The notes under the pieces were generated by a model, which ran no database searches, was not told where the DNA came from, and saw only the letters and a program-made list of their open reading frames with translations. Positions 51,145 through 61,855 of a DNA stretch of 64,000 nt are shown piece by piece. This stretch comes from Microglena sp. YARC (taxonomy: Eukaryota; Chlorophyta; Chlorophyceae; Chlamydomonadales; Chlamydomonadaceae): contig CM039463.1 in assembly GCA_022414725.1 (NCBI GenBank), forward strand, positions 80,487,420 through 80,551,419. The letters are read 5' to 3'. A program made the translations under genes and the position numbers. Positions within the stretch are counted from its first letter, which is position 1, and each line of letters opens with the position of its first letter.

Positions 51145-52435
51145 TCGCCATTCCAGCGTTGCATGGCGACACATAGGTTTAGCTAAACTTGTCATAATTG
51201 GCCTTCCGTTGCCCACTGAGATACTGAAAGCCATTCCGCCATTGCATGGTGACGCATGGGTTTGGCTAAACTAGCCAGAATTGGCCTTCCGTTGCCCACT
51301 GAGGTACTGAAAGCCATTCCGCCATTGCATGGTGACGCATGGGTTTGGCTAAACTAGTCAGAATTGGCCTTCCGTTGCCCACTGAGGTACTGAAAGCCAT
51401 TCCGCCGTTGCATGGTGACGCATGGGTTTGGCTAAACTAGCCAGAATTTGCCTTCCGTTGCCCACTGAGGTACTGAAAGCCATTCCGCCATTGCCTGGTG
51501 ATGCATGGGTTTGGCTAAACTAGCCAGAATTGGCCTTCCGTTGCCCACTGAGGTACTGAAAGCCATTCCGCCATTGCATGGTGACGCATGGGTCTGGCTA
51601 AACTAGTCAGAATTTGCCTTCAGTTGCCCACTGAGGTACTGAAAGCCATTCCGCCGTTGCATGGTGATGCATGGGTTTGCCTAAACTAGCCAGAATTGGC
51701 CTTCCGTTACCCACTGAGATACTGAAAGCCATTCCGCCATTGCATGGTGATGCATGGGTTTGGCTAAACTAGCCAGAATTGGCCTTCCGTTGCCCACTGA
51801 GGTACTGAAAGCCATTCCGCCATTGCATGGTGACGCATGGGTTTGGCTAAACTAGCCAGAACTGGCCTTCCGTTGCCCACTGAGGTACTGAAAGCCATTC
51901 CGCCATTGCATGGTGATGCATGGGTTTGGCTAAACTAGTCAGAATTGGCCTTCCGTTGCCCACTGAGGTACTGAAAGCCATTCCGCCATTGCATGGTGAC
52001 GCATGGGTTTGGCTAAACTAGCCAGAACTGGCCTTCCGTTGCCCACTGAGGTACTGCAAGCCATTCCGCCATTGCATGGTGACGCATGGGTTTGGCTAAA
52101 CTAGCCAGAATTGGCCTTCCGTTGCCCACTGAGGTACTGAAAGCCGTTCCGCCATTGCATGGTGACGCTTGGGTTTGCCTAAACTTGTCAGAATTGGCCT
52201 TCCGTTGCCCACTGAGGTACTGCAAGCCATTCCGCCATTGCATGGTGACGCATGGGTTTGGCTAAACTAGCCAGAATTGGCCTTCCGTTGCCCACTGAGG
52301 TACTGAAAGCCGTTCCGCCATTGCATGGTGACGCATGGGTTTGCCTAAACTTGTCAGAATTGGCCTTCCGTTGCCCACTGAGGTACTGAAAGCCATTCCG
52401 CCATTGCATGGTGACGCTACCGCCATAGGCCTCCC
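51145..52435 (+). repeat. 83-bp minisatellite, ~15 copies
   Basis: Unit contains GCATGGTGACGCATGGGTTT, GGCTAAACTAGCCAGAATTG, GCCTTCCGTTGCCCACTGAG and GTACTGAAAGCCATTCCGCC. A single diverged unit (CGTGTCGCCATTCCGTAGCT ... GGCTAAACTAGTCAGGAA) sits 8 kb away at 60288-60345 and resembles the first, oldest-looking unit here (CGCGTCGCCATTCCAGCG). Confidence 0.93.
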
Positions 52436-52930
52436 CCAAGCTAACTTAAGCCACATTTTACACCCTGCTAGTGGAAAAAGCTTTGCCTGCACCCAGAAGT
52501 GATACGCATTCAAGCTACCGCCACAGGCCTCCCCGAAGCTAACTTGAGCCACTTGAGCCACTTTTTACACCCTGATAGTGGAAAAAAGCTTTGCCTGCGC
52601 CCTCAATCGCTAAGCATTCAAGCTACTGCCATAGGCTTCCCCCAAGCCAACATGAGCCATGGTCAGGAAGTGCTCAGATTGACCTGGAAAATGGCTCAAA
52701 ACATCGCCACGAATCATGCCATTATAGCCCCATTCTCAGAATAAATTGAGCGGGAGAAGTAAATATGTGGAGGCCTTCGCGCCTCCTGCCCTGGTAGTGG
52801 AAAAAAAAGCTTTGCCTGCGCCCTATATCCATAAGCATTCGAGCTACTGCCATAGGCCTCCCTCAAGCTAACTTGAGCCACTTTTTACACTGTTTACACC
52901 CTGGTAGTGGAAAAATAGCTTTGAGCAGGT
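52436..52930 (+). repeat. ~115-bp tandem repeat, about four copies
   Basis: GCTACCGCCATAGGCCTCCC, CCAAGCTAACTTGAGCCACT, TTTTACACCCTG.TAGTGGAA, AAAAGCTTTGCCTGCGCCC recur at about 52427, 52513, 52620 and 52843. It continues from the 83-bp array without a gap. Confidence 0.85.
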
Positions 52931-53870
52931 CCCTTGAGGACAATACCCTAAACCCTTGTACTGCTAGCTTTATGGTGCCCTGAACCCTTAAGTATGATGA
53001 CCTAAAGCTTTGTACTGCAAGCTATATGATACTGTTAACATTTAGGTATGGTTCCCTAAAACATTTAGTACGGTGCCCTAAACCCTTGTACTGCAAGCTC
53101 TATGGTGCCCTGAACCCATTAGTATGGTGACCTAAAGCTTTGTACTGCAAGCTATATGGTACCTTAAATCCTTGTACTGCAAGCTATATGGTGCCCTGAA
53201 CCCATTAGTATGGTGACCTAAAGCTTTGTACTGCAAGCTCTATGGTACCCTAAACCCTTGCACTGCAAGCCATATGGTTTCCTGAACCCTTAAGTATGGT
53301 ACCCCAAACCCTTGAACTGCAAGCTACATGGTACCCCAAACCCTTGTACTGCAAGCTCTATGGTACCCTAAACCCTTGCACTGCAAGCTACATGGTACCC
53401 TAAACCCTTGTACTGCAAGCTACATGGTACCCTAAACCCTTGCACTGCAAGCTATATGGTACCCTAAACCCTTGTACTGCAAGCTCTATGGTGTCCTGTA
53501 CCCTTTAGTATGGTGACCTAGACCCTTGTACTGCAAGCTATATGGTACCCTAAACCCTTGTACTGCAAGCTCTATGGTGCCCTGTACCCTTTAGTATGGT
53601 GACCTAAACCCTTGTACTGCAAGCTCTATGGTGCCTTGAACCCTTTAGCATGGCGACTTAAACCCTTGTACTGCAAGCTATATGGTACCCTAAAGCTTTG
53701 TACTGCAAGCTATATGGTACCCTAAACCCTTGTACTGCAAGCTATATGGTGCCCTGAACCCTTATGTATGGTGACCAAAAGCTTTGTACTGCATGCTTTA
53801 TTAAACCTTGAACACTTAGGCATGGTACCCTGGACCCTAAACCCTAGCGAAGAAAAAACATAGTGAACAC
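52931..53870 (+). repeat. ~35-45 bp minisatellite with CCCTAAACCC motifs
   Basis: About two dozen units of ACCCTAAACCCTTGTACTGC, AAGCTATATGGT with alternates GTGCCCTGAACCC and GTGACCTAAAGCTTTG. The CCCTAAA-like heptamer occurs once per unit. Confidence 0.9.
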
Positions 53871-54139
53871 TTCGATACGGTACCCTAAACTATATACCCT
53901 AACGAATAATTATGCAGTAGGCCTGAGGACACCAATACAAGACATGATTGTAGCAAAAATAGCAAGAAGAGTTCAAGGGACACCACCACTGGTGGTCCAC
54001 CAAGGGTACCTGTCAGGCTTGGCCTGTCAGTTTCCTATGGACTTGAATTGGATTGTTAGTCAGTTTCCTTTGGATTCGTATTGGATTTGATTTTCAGCCA
54101 ACTCTGGCCCGCTCACTGTCTTCAAATCCCGCCCCCGCC

Positions 54140-54180
54140 CCCGCGCAATACCCACGGAAACCAAGGCGCATACCCCCCCC

Positions 54181-54223
<43 letters not shown>

Positions 54224-54450
54224 GCACACACATCCCACACACACACACACCCATACCCCCCGCAGAAGCCAAGGCGCATACCCCCCCCCCCACACACACA
54301 CACACGCACACACATCACACACACACACATACATACCCCCCACAGAAGCCAAGGCGCATACCCACCACCATCACCACACACACACACACATCCCACACAC
54401 ACACACCACACACACACACACATACCCCCTGCAGAAGCCATGGCGCATAC
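54140..54450. repeat. Four ~75-bp units of GCGCATACCC + poly-C + (CA)n
   Basis: GAAGCCAAGGCGCATACCCC, then C run, then CACACACA of different lengths, at 54160, 54263, 54343 and 54433 (last without the tract). Microsatellite expansion inside a tandem repeat. Confidence 0.85.
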
Positions 54451-54654
54451 TAAGTGGATTAGACATATTAAAGACTTGTCTAGGTTCTATGGGTTTGATA
54501 GGAAACCCGTTCGAAGCTGCTTTCATACGGATTTTTGATGCGGGCAGACTAATAAACATAGGGAGTGGGTAAATGTTTTATACTTTATCCGGGAGAAAGC
54601 TTGAGTGATGCTTTTAGAGTGAGATGACTAAAACAGGGCTTTTCTTCTCAGCTT

Positions 54655-54803
54655 TTCTTGGCAGCTTCTAGCCAGCTCCTTGAGCCAGCCGCTGAGCCAA
54701 GCCCCTTTATTTCAGCTGAGTATGTCAGCTTCCTGGTGCACTAGGCTGCTTTATATTTGGCCGGATAGCCAGTCAGAGGGGCAGCCTAGAAGCTGCTGGA
54801 AAA
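54655..54803. mobile_element. MITE-like element shared with 31577-31748
   Basis: GGCAGCTTCTAGCCAGCTCC ... GGGGCAGCCTAGAAGCTGC; inverted ends over about 11 bp. Confidence 0.6.
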
Positions 54804-55787
54804 ATCCGAAAAAAGAAGGCATGGGTTGATAGCACGCAGTTACATAAGATACAAAAAAGTCCCGCTTATAATTTTGTACATTGGGTGCAGAGCTGGGGGT
54901 CCACCAGAACAACCCTGGCTACAACCTCTTGACAAAAGCCAGAAGGATATCTTACTGAATATCTGACCTTGAACTTGAACCTGGTTACATAGCTTCAGCC
55001 AGCAATTTGGCAGCTCACTGTCTTTGGCAGCAACCTCTTATTTTGACGTATTTCTGTTTTTGTTGCCGTGTTGGCTGCGATGTGTTGAAATTGAGATTGT
55101 TACATCCGTGTAATACATTCACTCACAGGACGTGAAGGTAAGGACACCATCACACCATAGCTTAAGCCGGAGCTAGCTGTAGTCACCGTTGACTGAGATA
55201 TACTTCCTATGTTATTATTTAGGTAGACTTTAACATGTAATGTAATTTCATTTTGTTGCATCTACCGGTATTACCTTCTTACGTTTTTAAAGTTTCGTTT
55301 CGAAGTCATTGAAGTTTTTAGTCACTGAAGGCAGACCATTAGGAAGCCGATCTAGTACCTGCGTTATCACCCACTATACTCCCTATGTTATTGCGTCTAT
55401 CACCACTTGACGTTTTGACGTTGTTCACGTTTTAGTTCTCTAAATCGCCGAAGTTTCAAAGTCCCTGAAGTCACTGCGGGCAGATCATTGTAAATTCGAT
55501 TTTCTTCCTATATTATTGCTGCTTTATAGACACCTCCGTCTTTACGTCTTTTCGTTTTTTATAGCTATTGGATTCATGGAATTGTCTTCTCATTTCCTTA
55601 CAACTCAAATCAACTCAAATCAACAGGGTATCAAACCTATATTATTGCTGCTTCATGGCTCTTCTATGATACCATATCGAATGTGGTACAAGGGGCAATA
55701 AACTGTTTTGCGGGACCTTTGGCCCCGTGTTTTGCCCTGTGTCTCTTTCTGTTCGTATCCTTGGTGGGTGAAAGTGGGAGAGTAGTG
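54804..55787. other. No gene recognised
   Basis: 54970-55005 is the inverse of 41480-41515. 55080-55195 is the dispersed repeat of 20335-20455. 55400-55600 has partial duplications (GACGTTTTGACGTTGTTCAC, AGTCACTG.AGGGCAGA.CATT). No exon recognised. Confidence 0.4.
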
Positions 55788-55940
55788 TATGTATGTTACA
55801 GTCCAGGGGTAGGCCAAATAGGCTAAAGGGACTTGCCCAACCGTATAGGAAGGGCTTGAAAGAAGAAACACGTATGAACTGAGCCCCAAACAATCGTTTA
55901 ACCGACGGGGGCCCTGAGTTCGTGCTGCAGTGATAATTGG
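55788..55940 (+). repeat. Dispersed repeat R1, complete-looking copy
   Basis: GTATGTATGTTACAGTCCAG, GGGTAGGCCAAATAGGCTAA, AGGGACTTGCCCAACCGTAT, CAAACAATCGTTTAACCGAC, GGGGGCCCTGAGTTCGTGCT, GCAGTGATAA. Confidence 0.8.
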
Positions 55941-56011
55941 AGATCAGTAGATGGATGAAATGCACTATGTAATGGAATGCCACTTGAACTCTGAGGAGAG
56001 CGATGTTTTTT

Positions 56012-57035
56012 TAATATACATTACATTACATTACATTACATTACATTACATTACATTACATTACATTACATTACATTACATTACATTACATTACATTACA
56101 TTACATTACATTACATTACATGTTAAAGTCTACTTGACACCGCGAGGGTGTATGAGACTCTGTGCTTTAAACAAAAGAAAAAGCACCCACAAAGCAAAAA
56201 ACCCCATTACATCAGGTGTGTGTCGAGGACAAACAAACCAAACTCCCAACCACCGTTTTGGTGGCGTAGGTATTAAACCCCCTAGAGCAGGACCCAGATC
56301 TCAACCACTTACAGTGGCGGAGGTAAGAAGCTAACAAATGAGAAGTCACAAGAAGAAAAAAAGGGATTCTTAAATTACGGTGCCACTAAGCAGTCCAGGG
56401 CTTCCTGTCTTGCTCTTCTACAAGTAGAAAGATAGTCGGCTAGGTTGCTCCAAAAATACTTAGTGCCATTTCCATTCATAAAGGTTCTGAATGTGGAATC
56501 GCAGAATTCCACATTCCATACGGTTAAGTCGGTATCCTCATGGACATGCCTATAAATATCTGTAAACAGCTTCTGGTAGCGAAGGCGAATATCATTATAA
56601 AAAGGGCACTCAAACATATGCATTTCATCCTCAGGTTTTTGGAACCCACACATTTGACAGTGTCTCATTGAGCGAGGGATGTGTGCTCTATCCACCACCC
56701 TCATTCTTTCTGTGTTCAGCCAATGGGAACCCATTCTAAACTGTGCTATAGAACGAATCTGATCCTGCTCATGTAAGGCGGATGTAAAGGGAATCAAGCC
56801 ATTCTCATCATTGCTGTTGGCTGCGAACCATTTTTGGTATCGGAGGCGTTTAAAGCCAACCCTTCTCTCATCAGGGATGTCTCTAACTGCATTGGTGTCA
56901 CTTGGGTACTTAAACCTCCATGACTAAAAAAATTCAGACATAATACCTTCGACATCGACAGCCTCCAAAATGTTGATGTTTTTACTGGATACATTAGGAG
57001 TCCGCATGATTTAGTTGACAAAAACTTTGATATGA
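56012..57035 (-). mobile_element. Non-LTR retrotransposon (LINE) 3' fragment with (TGTAA)n tail
   Basis: Minus-strand 5'-truncated LINE. Coding part (see next entry) is followed by ~230 bp 3' UTR and a tail of about 22 (TGTAA) units (56012-56122 on the + strand as ATTAC). Upstream of 56926 a second coding frame (NINILEAVDVEGIMSEFF on the minus strand) continues to about 57030 but is separated by a stop, so the copy is dead. It abuts a minus-strand R1 at 57046. Confidence 0.8.
56375..56923 (-). pseudogene. LINE ORF2 C-terminus (post-RT cysteine/histidine domain)
   Basis: Open minus-strand frame of about 180 codons starting before the first ATG (56797): RFKYPSDTNAVRDIPDERRV, GFKRLRYQKWFAA, then IRSIAQFRMGSHWLNTERMR, CQMCGFQKPEDEMHMFECPF and YNDIRLRYQKLF. 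The 'F-R-x-x-H-x-L-x-x-E ... C-x-x-C ... E-D-x-x-H-x-x-x-x-C-P-x-Y' pattern is the conserved C-terminal domain (zf-RVT type) of LINE reverse transcriptases. The endonuclease and RT core are missing. No promoter, so not expected to be expressed on its own. Confidence 0.85.
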
Positions 57036-57045
57036 AAATGTTATG

Positions 57046-57175
57046 GGCCCTTGTCGTTTTCGATCTGTTGGGGTTCAATTCACCATTGCTTGTTTTTAAA
57101 CAGCCTTTCCCGTTATTGGGCATGTCCCTTTGGCCTATCCGGCTGCCCCTGCACTGTAAATATAACACTCTAAAC
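57046..57175 (-). repeat. Dispersed repeat R1, minus strand
   Basis: GGGCCCTTGTCGTTTTCGAT, TTGGGGTTCAATTCACCATT, GGCATGTCCCTTTGGCCTAT, CGGCTGCCCCTGCACTGTAA are the reverse complement of R1. Confidence 0.75.
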
Positions 57176-57224
57176 ATAAACTCTGCCCCTAGCCGAGAGG
57201 TTCCAAACCCTGTCATAGGCCCCC

Positions 57225-57350
57225 ACTCCTAGGATTCTACGTAAATGGCCTGGGATCCTACGTAACCAACGTAGGATCCTACCACTCCTACGTCAACAGC
57301 CTGGGACCCTACGCAACCAACGTAGGATCCTACTTTAACGGAGTGCTACC
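57225..57350. repeat. Palindromic CTACGTAACCAACGTAGGATC repeats
   Basis: Two-and-a-half ~55-bp units with TCCTACGTAACCAACGTAGG and CTCCTACGTCAACAGCCTGG, each containing a TACGT...ACGTA inverted pair. Located about 400 bp upstream of the CBM20 gene start. Confidence 0.75.
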
Positions 57351-57738
57351 AAGTCACCAACCTATCCAGGGCCAGCAGCTATAAGCGAGGTTATAGTGAG
57401 CGCATGCGAACGGTGCATCTTCCGCAAAGCTCTGCCTAAATCTCAAGGCAGTTGTCATTGTCAGCAACATACAAGGCGAGAGATCCATGTCAGAGCTCAA
57501 CCGACTATGAACCGAAAAATGACAGACTATCACCACTCGCCGCTCGCAACTGTCCCTTTCAGACACGGTGTTCTTGAACTTCTGCTGTCACGGGTTCTCC
57601 GATTTATCTCCGGTGGGTGCAGCATGGGAACAGCAGCTCGATAGCATATCCCCCGCTTGGCCTTCCGCATTTGCAACCGTCCGATTAGTTGCGACTTTTA
57701 CATAATCATCTCAAGGGTGTGGCCGCATCGGAGCACGC

Positions 57739-58326
57739 GTGATGGGGCATCTTCAGCGAAGTGCTTTGGAGCCGGTTGCTTCGAGCAGCTCCTCGCTTCC
57801 TTTCTCTTACATCGGGCCTGGGCGGGCCGGTTATCTGCGAGGAGGGAGGCACTCCAAGAACAACAGCGTGCTGGTTGCGATGAGCCCTATCAACGCATCT
57901 CCCACTACGACTGTTGCTCCTAATTTCCGCGGCCTTGATAGCCCATGCTTCACTCCCAGGCCAGACCTTCAGACTCGGCATCAGCACCTCTCGGGGTTCG
58001 AGAGCGCCAAAAGATGTCCAAAATCAGCGAGATATGTTGTGCCATGCTGCAGCTCAAATCCAGCGAGTCGAGAGGATCAACCAAAGCAGGCCGAGCCACG
58101 CTTCGAGGAGTATGACTACATGAATGAAGTGCCAACTAAGTTCGAGCTCAGCCAGCGACCGGACAAGGGGAAGCCTTTGGTGCGAGTGAGATTAAGCGTG
58201 CAGTATCGAGTGCACTCAAGGCAGATGCTATGCATCGGTGGATCGCAGATTCCCATGGGATGGAGCTTCCTCTCAATATCTAGAGTACCGATGACATGGA
58301 ATACTGGGGACATTTGGACCGTCGAG
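57739..58326 (+). CDS. CBM20 starch-binding protein, exon 1 with plastid-type leader
   Basis: 196 codons from ATG 57739 to donor GAG|GTGAGC (58326/58327), phase 0. An in-frame ATG at 57880 is an alternative start. Residues 1-115 are rich in serine, arginine and alanine with few acids (SALEPVASSSSSLPF, FESAKRCPKSARYVVPCCSS), fitting a chloroplast transit peptide with a possible cleavage near VVPCC. A linker follows (DEYDY-like acidic FEEYDYMNEVPTKFEL), then the start of a CBM20 domain: VRVRLSVQYRVHSRQMLCIG, GSQIPMGWSFLSISRVPMTW, NTGDIWTVE. The glycine-x-x-x-x-x-GW and W-x-x-GD-W positions match the starch-binding face. CBM20 binds alpha-glucans, so a role at plastid starch is inferred. The downstream catalytic partner, if any, lies beyond the window. 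Confidence 0.75.
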
Positions 58327-59106
58327 GTGAGCAGCCAGATCTTTTACCCTATCTGGAAATCAATGCATGCCATTGGCATATTATAGGAAAATCACTGTAT
58401 ACCATTGGCATGCCATAGGGAATCACTACATGCTATAAGTATGCCACAAGGAATCACTAAATGCCATAGGAAGTTACCACAAGCCATAGGTATGCCACAA
58501 GGAATCTCTACATGCCATTATTGTAGGCTTGAACCAATACAAGCACACTCCAAATCATCATGAGTGGGTCTTCCAACCATCCTCTGGGTCAAACCTTCCC
58601 ATATCCTTGCACAACCCATATACCTCTTGCCTAGGGTCAGTTTTTTTCTTTGCTACCATTGGCAATCGCTTTGTAGGGCCCCGTGTTGGCCCAACCTTTT
58701 GCTACCCTGAGACTTGCCCGCCCCGCCCCTTGCTGGCCCCCCTCGGGCCACCTACCCAAATCGCTACCAGGAGCCTAAACTTGAAAGACAACAAATCCAT
58801 GATCGCTACCAGAAGACCCCCTTTCTGAAACGGCAAATAAAGCTCTGCCTAGGATCCTCTGGTCGCTGAATAATGCTGGCCAAATGTGACATGAGACTTA
58901 TGACAATTTGCTTGCTTGCTTGCTTGCTTGTTTGCTTGCTTGCTTAGTGGGTCTTTCTTTGGTTGTGTCTTTAACGTGGTCCAGTCCCCAGAGAAATCGT
59001 TGGTGGATTTGTCGCGGGTGGTTAAATTGGCACAACTTGTTATTCCGTCCTTGCCTGAAAGAAACTGCTTCTCGACTGACCTATGTTGTGCTCATCTGTC
59101 ACGTAG
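58327..59106 (+). other. CBM20 gene intron 1
   Basis: 58375-58520 is a ~35-bp degenerate repeat (GGAATCACTACATGC.ATA, AGTATGCCACAAGGAATC). 58905-58945 is a (CTTG)n stretch (TTGCTTGCTTGCTTGC). The rest is unassigned. Confidence 0.6.
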
Positions 59107-59163
59107 GTTGAGCTCCAGGCTGGTCAGGTCGTCGAGTATAAGTATGTCATTCTTGAGGAGCAG
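59107..59163 (+). CDS. CBM20 protein, exon 2
   Basis: 57 nt, acceptor TGTCACGTAG ends at 59106, donor CAG|GTATGA at 59163/59164, phase 0. Encodes VELQAGQVVEYKYVILEEQ, which joins exon 1 as WTVEVELQAGQVVEYKYVIL. This is the classic central CBM20 strand pair (x-G-x-x-x-E-Y-K-Y/F-V). Missed by a start-to-stop scan because of its size; confirmed by splice sites, phase and domain continuity. Confidence 0.9.
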
Positions 59164-59458
59164 GTATGAACTGCACAGCGAGTGTGGATGCATGTGTGTG
59201 GGTGTATGTGGTGTGTGGTTGGGTGGGTGGTTGGGTGGGTGTGTTTGTGGGAGTGGGTGGTTGGTTGGGTGTGTATGTGTGTATGTGTGTGTGTGTGTTT
59301 GGGGACCTGCCGGTTGAACTTGGTTACATGGATCCATTTCTTGAACCTCTCACGCTTGTTTTTGAACCTCACACATTTTTGAACGGTACATGGCTCGGCA
59401 TTAAAAAAAGAATTACCAGGAAAAATGTAAACGCGAACCAATCGCTCAGCCATCTGTA
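59164..59458 (+). repeat. CBM20 intron 2 start, GT-rich
   Basis: GTGGGTG/GTGTGT-rich tract (59185-59300) followed by unassigned sequence up to the MITE. Confidence 0.6.
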
Positions 59459-59618
59459 GAGACCGGCATATCATATGATATCATACAAAATGCATCATAT
59501 GATATTGTATTTAAATGGTAACTTAAGCCTTGTCAGACTGCCGGCATCATATGATATCATATTATGACATGATATCATATTATGACATGATATCATATGA
59601 AATCATATTTCCGTTCCC
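59459..59618. mobile_element. AT-rich palindromic MITE
   Basis: 160 bp ending TTTCCGTTCCC before TA; left end GAGACCGGCATATCATATGA after TA. Contains CAGACTGCCGGCATCATATG and three direct repeats of ATTATGACATGATATCAT. Confidence 0.75.
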
Positions 59619-59639
59619 TATTCATATGTATTTGATAGG

Positions 59640-60154
59640 TCTGAACGGTAGTGTGTGCGGATGAGTGGTAAAGGGTGGTATGGGCGTGTGTGTAGGTGTG
59701 TAAGCGTTTCTCTGCAAGTGCATGCCTCTTTGTGCACATTTGGATCGTGTGTGTGTTTGTGCCTGCGTGCACGTTTGTGTACATGTGTGTGCATGTGTGT
59801 GCATGTGCATTTGTGGCAACCTTTGATAGGTAGGCAGCAATGTGGGGGCTGACCCCCCTCCCCCCCCCCCCCCCCCCTCCCCACCACCACCACCACACAC
59901 CACACACACCACACACACCACACACAAACACACAATACACACACACCACACACATGTACACACACGAACACACAGCACACACACACACATTCATACACAC
60001 ATACACACATACACACACGCGTACACCTCCCTCCCTCCAACAGTATTTGGACTGCACTTCACACACAAATGCCGTTAGCGAGGCCGCAAGGATGTTTTCC
60101 CCTGCCTGCACAATTCTGCTATTAGCACTGCAATGCTGAGAATGGTACCACGAG

Positions 60155-60189
<35 letters not shown>

Positions 60190-60190
60190 A
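59640..60190. repeat. GT- then CA-rich low-complexity region with poly-C runs
   Basis: 59640-59820 is GTGTGTGCATGTG-rich. 59850-60035 is CACACA-rich after a C run. 60150-60187 is a 38-nt C run. Open frames on both strands are compositional. Confidence 0.85.
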
Positions 60191-60287
60191 AATGTACTTC
60201 CACTTGGAGTAGATGCCCGCATCTTTTGCCTGAGCTGAGGTGGGAGGTGATGTACCGGAGACTGACGCAAACTGTTTTCTTTGTGCG

Positions 60288-60345
60288 ACGTGTCGCCATT
60301 CCGTAGCTGCATGGCGACGCTTGGGTCCGGCTAAACTAGTCAGGA
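60288..60345 (+). repeat. Isolated unit of the 83-bp minisatellite
   Basis: CGTGTCGCCATTCCGTAGCT, GCATGGCGACGCTTGGGTCC, GGCTAAACTAGTCAGGAA. Related to the first unit of the array at 51145-52435, located in an intron of another gene. Confidence 0.7.
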
Positions 60346-60756
60346 ATACCCCCCACAACCCTCCGCGGGTTCAGGGGGGCAGCACGTCACACTGAGGTTG
60401 ATCAAGTCGCTTAATTTGAAGTTTGTTTTTGCTGACTCAGAGAAGTTAGAGGCTTTCTGAGAGGCTGTGGTGCTATTGTTGAGTATCAGACTATAACCAG
60501 TGCTCATGACACTACAACTCAGGCGCTGCTTTTGCAGAAGGCAACGGCATACACGTGCCTTCTAGTAGGTTTGAAGGCAAAGGCACGAGAAAGCTTTGAA
60601 ACAAATGTTTGAAGGCAAAGGCAAAGTCTCCTTTAAATATATTGCAAACCACTCCTCAGTTTCCTGTCACATTTTCTGATATTCTCAATCTACAGAAGGC
60701 CGAATGGGAAGACTGGACCTGTGTGGGATTCTGCATTAGTCACGGGTAATGATTGA

Positions 60757-60950
60757 TCACGCCTGGTGGGGCGTGGTATTAAGGGAGCCCCGTCTTACGG
60801 CCATAGGGAACGGGCTGCTACTTTACCTGGACAAAGCTACCATGGTGGTTGACAGCGACCGCAAACACTAAATCACACCCGTTGGGATTGAACCCGGCAA
60901 CTTCTTCGTTCTTTCTAGGAGCTCAACCATTGAGCCAATTCGTCGGAATG
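60757..60950 (-). mobile_element. tRNA-derived SINE, type B head (minus strand)
   Basis: Read on the minus strand: CCGACGAATTGGCTCAATGG (A box region), TTGCCGGGTTCAATCCC (B box), GTCGCTGTCAACCACCATGG, AAAGTAGCAGCCCGTTCCCT, GTAAGACGGGGCTCCCTTAA, CACGCCCCACCAGGCGTGAT. Flanked by GATGTCACGGGTAACATAGT-type repeats (60953 and 60983). Confidence 0.8.
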
Positions 60951-60984
60951 GGGATGTCACGGGTAACATAGTCGGAATGGGGAC

Positions 60985-61320
60985 GTCATAGGTAACATAG
61001 AACAAGAAAGCAATGGAGTGTTCACATTACAAGAAACAAACAAGAAAGCATGCACTGTTCACAATCAAGAAACAAACAAGAATTCACATTTCATGAAACA
61101 AACAAGAAAGCATGCGCTGGTCACATTTAAGAAACAAACAAAAAAGCATGCAATGTTGACATTTTAAGAAACAAACAAGAAAGCATACCCTGTTCACATT
61201 TCAAGAAACAAACAAGAGAGCATGGACTATTCACATTTCAAGAAACAAGCAAGAAATCATGCATTGTTAATACTTCAAGAAACTAACAAGAAAGCATGCA
61301 CTATTCGCATGTCAAGCAGT
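60985..61320 (+). repeat. ~45-bp AAGAAACAAACAAGAAAGCAT minisatellite
   Basis: Eight units of TTCAAGAAACAAACAAGAAA, GCATGCACTGTTCACATT. Intron 2 of the CBM20 gene. Confidence 0.9.
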
Positions 61321-61407
61321 GCATAACGAAATAGCTTCTGGTGGTCTAGCTGAGTCAAATGCTGCATCCGCCATTTTTACATTCTTGATTATTTTTTTGA
61401 AGTGTCC

Positions 61408-61645
61408 AGTAAGTCCTGCGCTTGTCTCCGCAGGACTGGACAAAAATCGAGGACCAAGAGCATCAGGGATGTGTTGACATTTCGTACTGCTCTGGCAATT
61501 CTCCTGGGCGCTAATAAATATTTGAAGCTCTTTTGCCCACTCAGTACTGCGCTTGTCTCCACAGGACTGGACAAAAATCGAGGACCAAGAGCACCAGGGA
61601 TACGTTGACATTTCATACCGCTCTGACAATTCTTCTGGGCGCTTT
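61408..61645 (+). repeat. Two upstream copies of the CBM20 exon 3 acceptor and 5' half
   Basis: GTCCTGCGCTTGTCTCC(G/A)CAG|GACTGGACAAAAATCGAGGA, then CCAAGAGCATCAGGGATGTG and TTGACATTTCGTACTGCTCT end at GGCAATTCTCCTGGGCGCT. AG positions are at 61433 and 61564, against the true 61690 (spacing 131 and 126). Each copy keeps ~75 nt of exon and stops at the same point (CTCCTGGG), where the true exon continues with GAGCCCCCTGACG. Confidence 0.93.
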
Positions 61646-61690
61646 TTTGTTTGAGCTTTTGCCCACTAAGTCCTGCGCTTGTCTCCACAG

Positions 61691-61855
61691 GACTGGACAA
61701 AAATCGAGGACCAAGAGCACCAGGGATGCGTTGACATCTCGTACCGCTCTGGCAATTCTCCTGGGGAGCCCCCTGACGTTAAGGTGATTGAGAAGCAGAT
61801 GGCGATCGTGGCCTGGCAGCCTGGTCCAAATCGAGTGATGCAAGTGCCAACAGAG
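61691..61855 (+). CDS. CBM20 protein, exon 3
   Basis: 165 nt, acceptor GTCTCCACAG ends at 61690, donor GAG|GTGTGT at 61855/61856, phase 0. Encodes DWTKIEDQEHQGCVDISYRS, GNSPGEPPDVKVIEKQMAIV and AWQPGPNRVMQVPTE. The end is the CBM20 signature W-x-x-GPNR-x-x-x-V-P (second glucan-binding site). A ~30-residue insert precedes it compared with typical CBM20. Total so far 270 codons without a stop; the gene continues past the region seen. Confidence 0.9.

Noticed and set aside
52931..53870. CCCTAAACCC motifs suggesting an interstitial plant-type telomere repeat
   Set aside because: The heptamer occurs once per 35-45 bp unit and is not tandem with itself. It is part of a longer minisatellite unit.
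59593..60312. 239-codon minus frame with histidine/threonine and cysteine/valine repeats
   Set aside because: Produced by CA/GT microsatellites and a poly-C run in a CBM20 intron.
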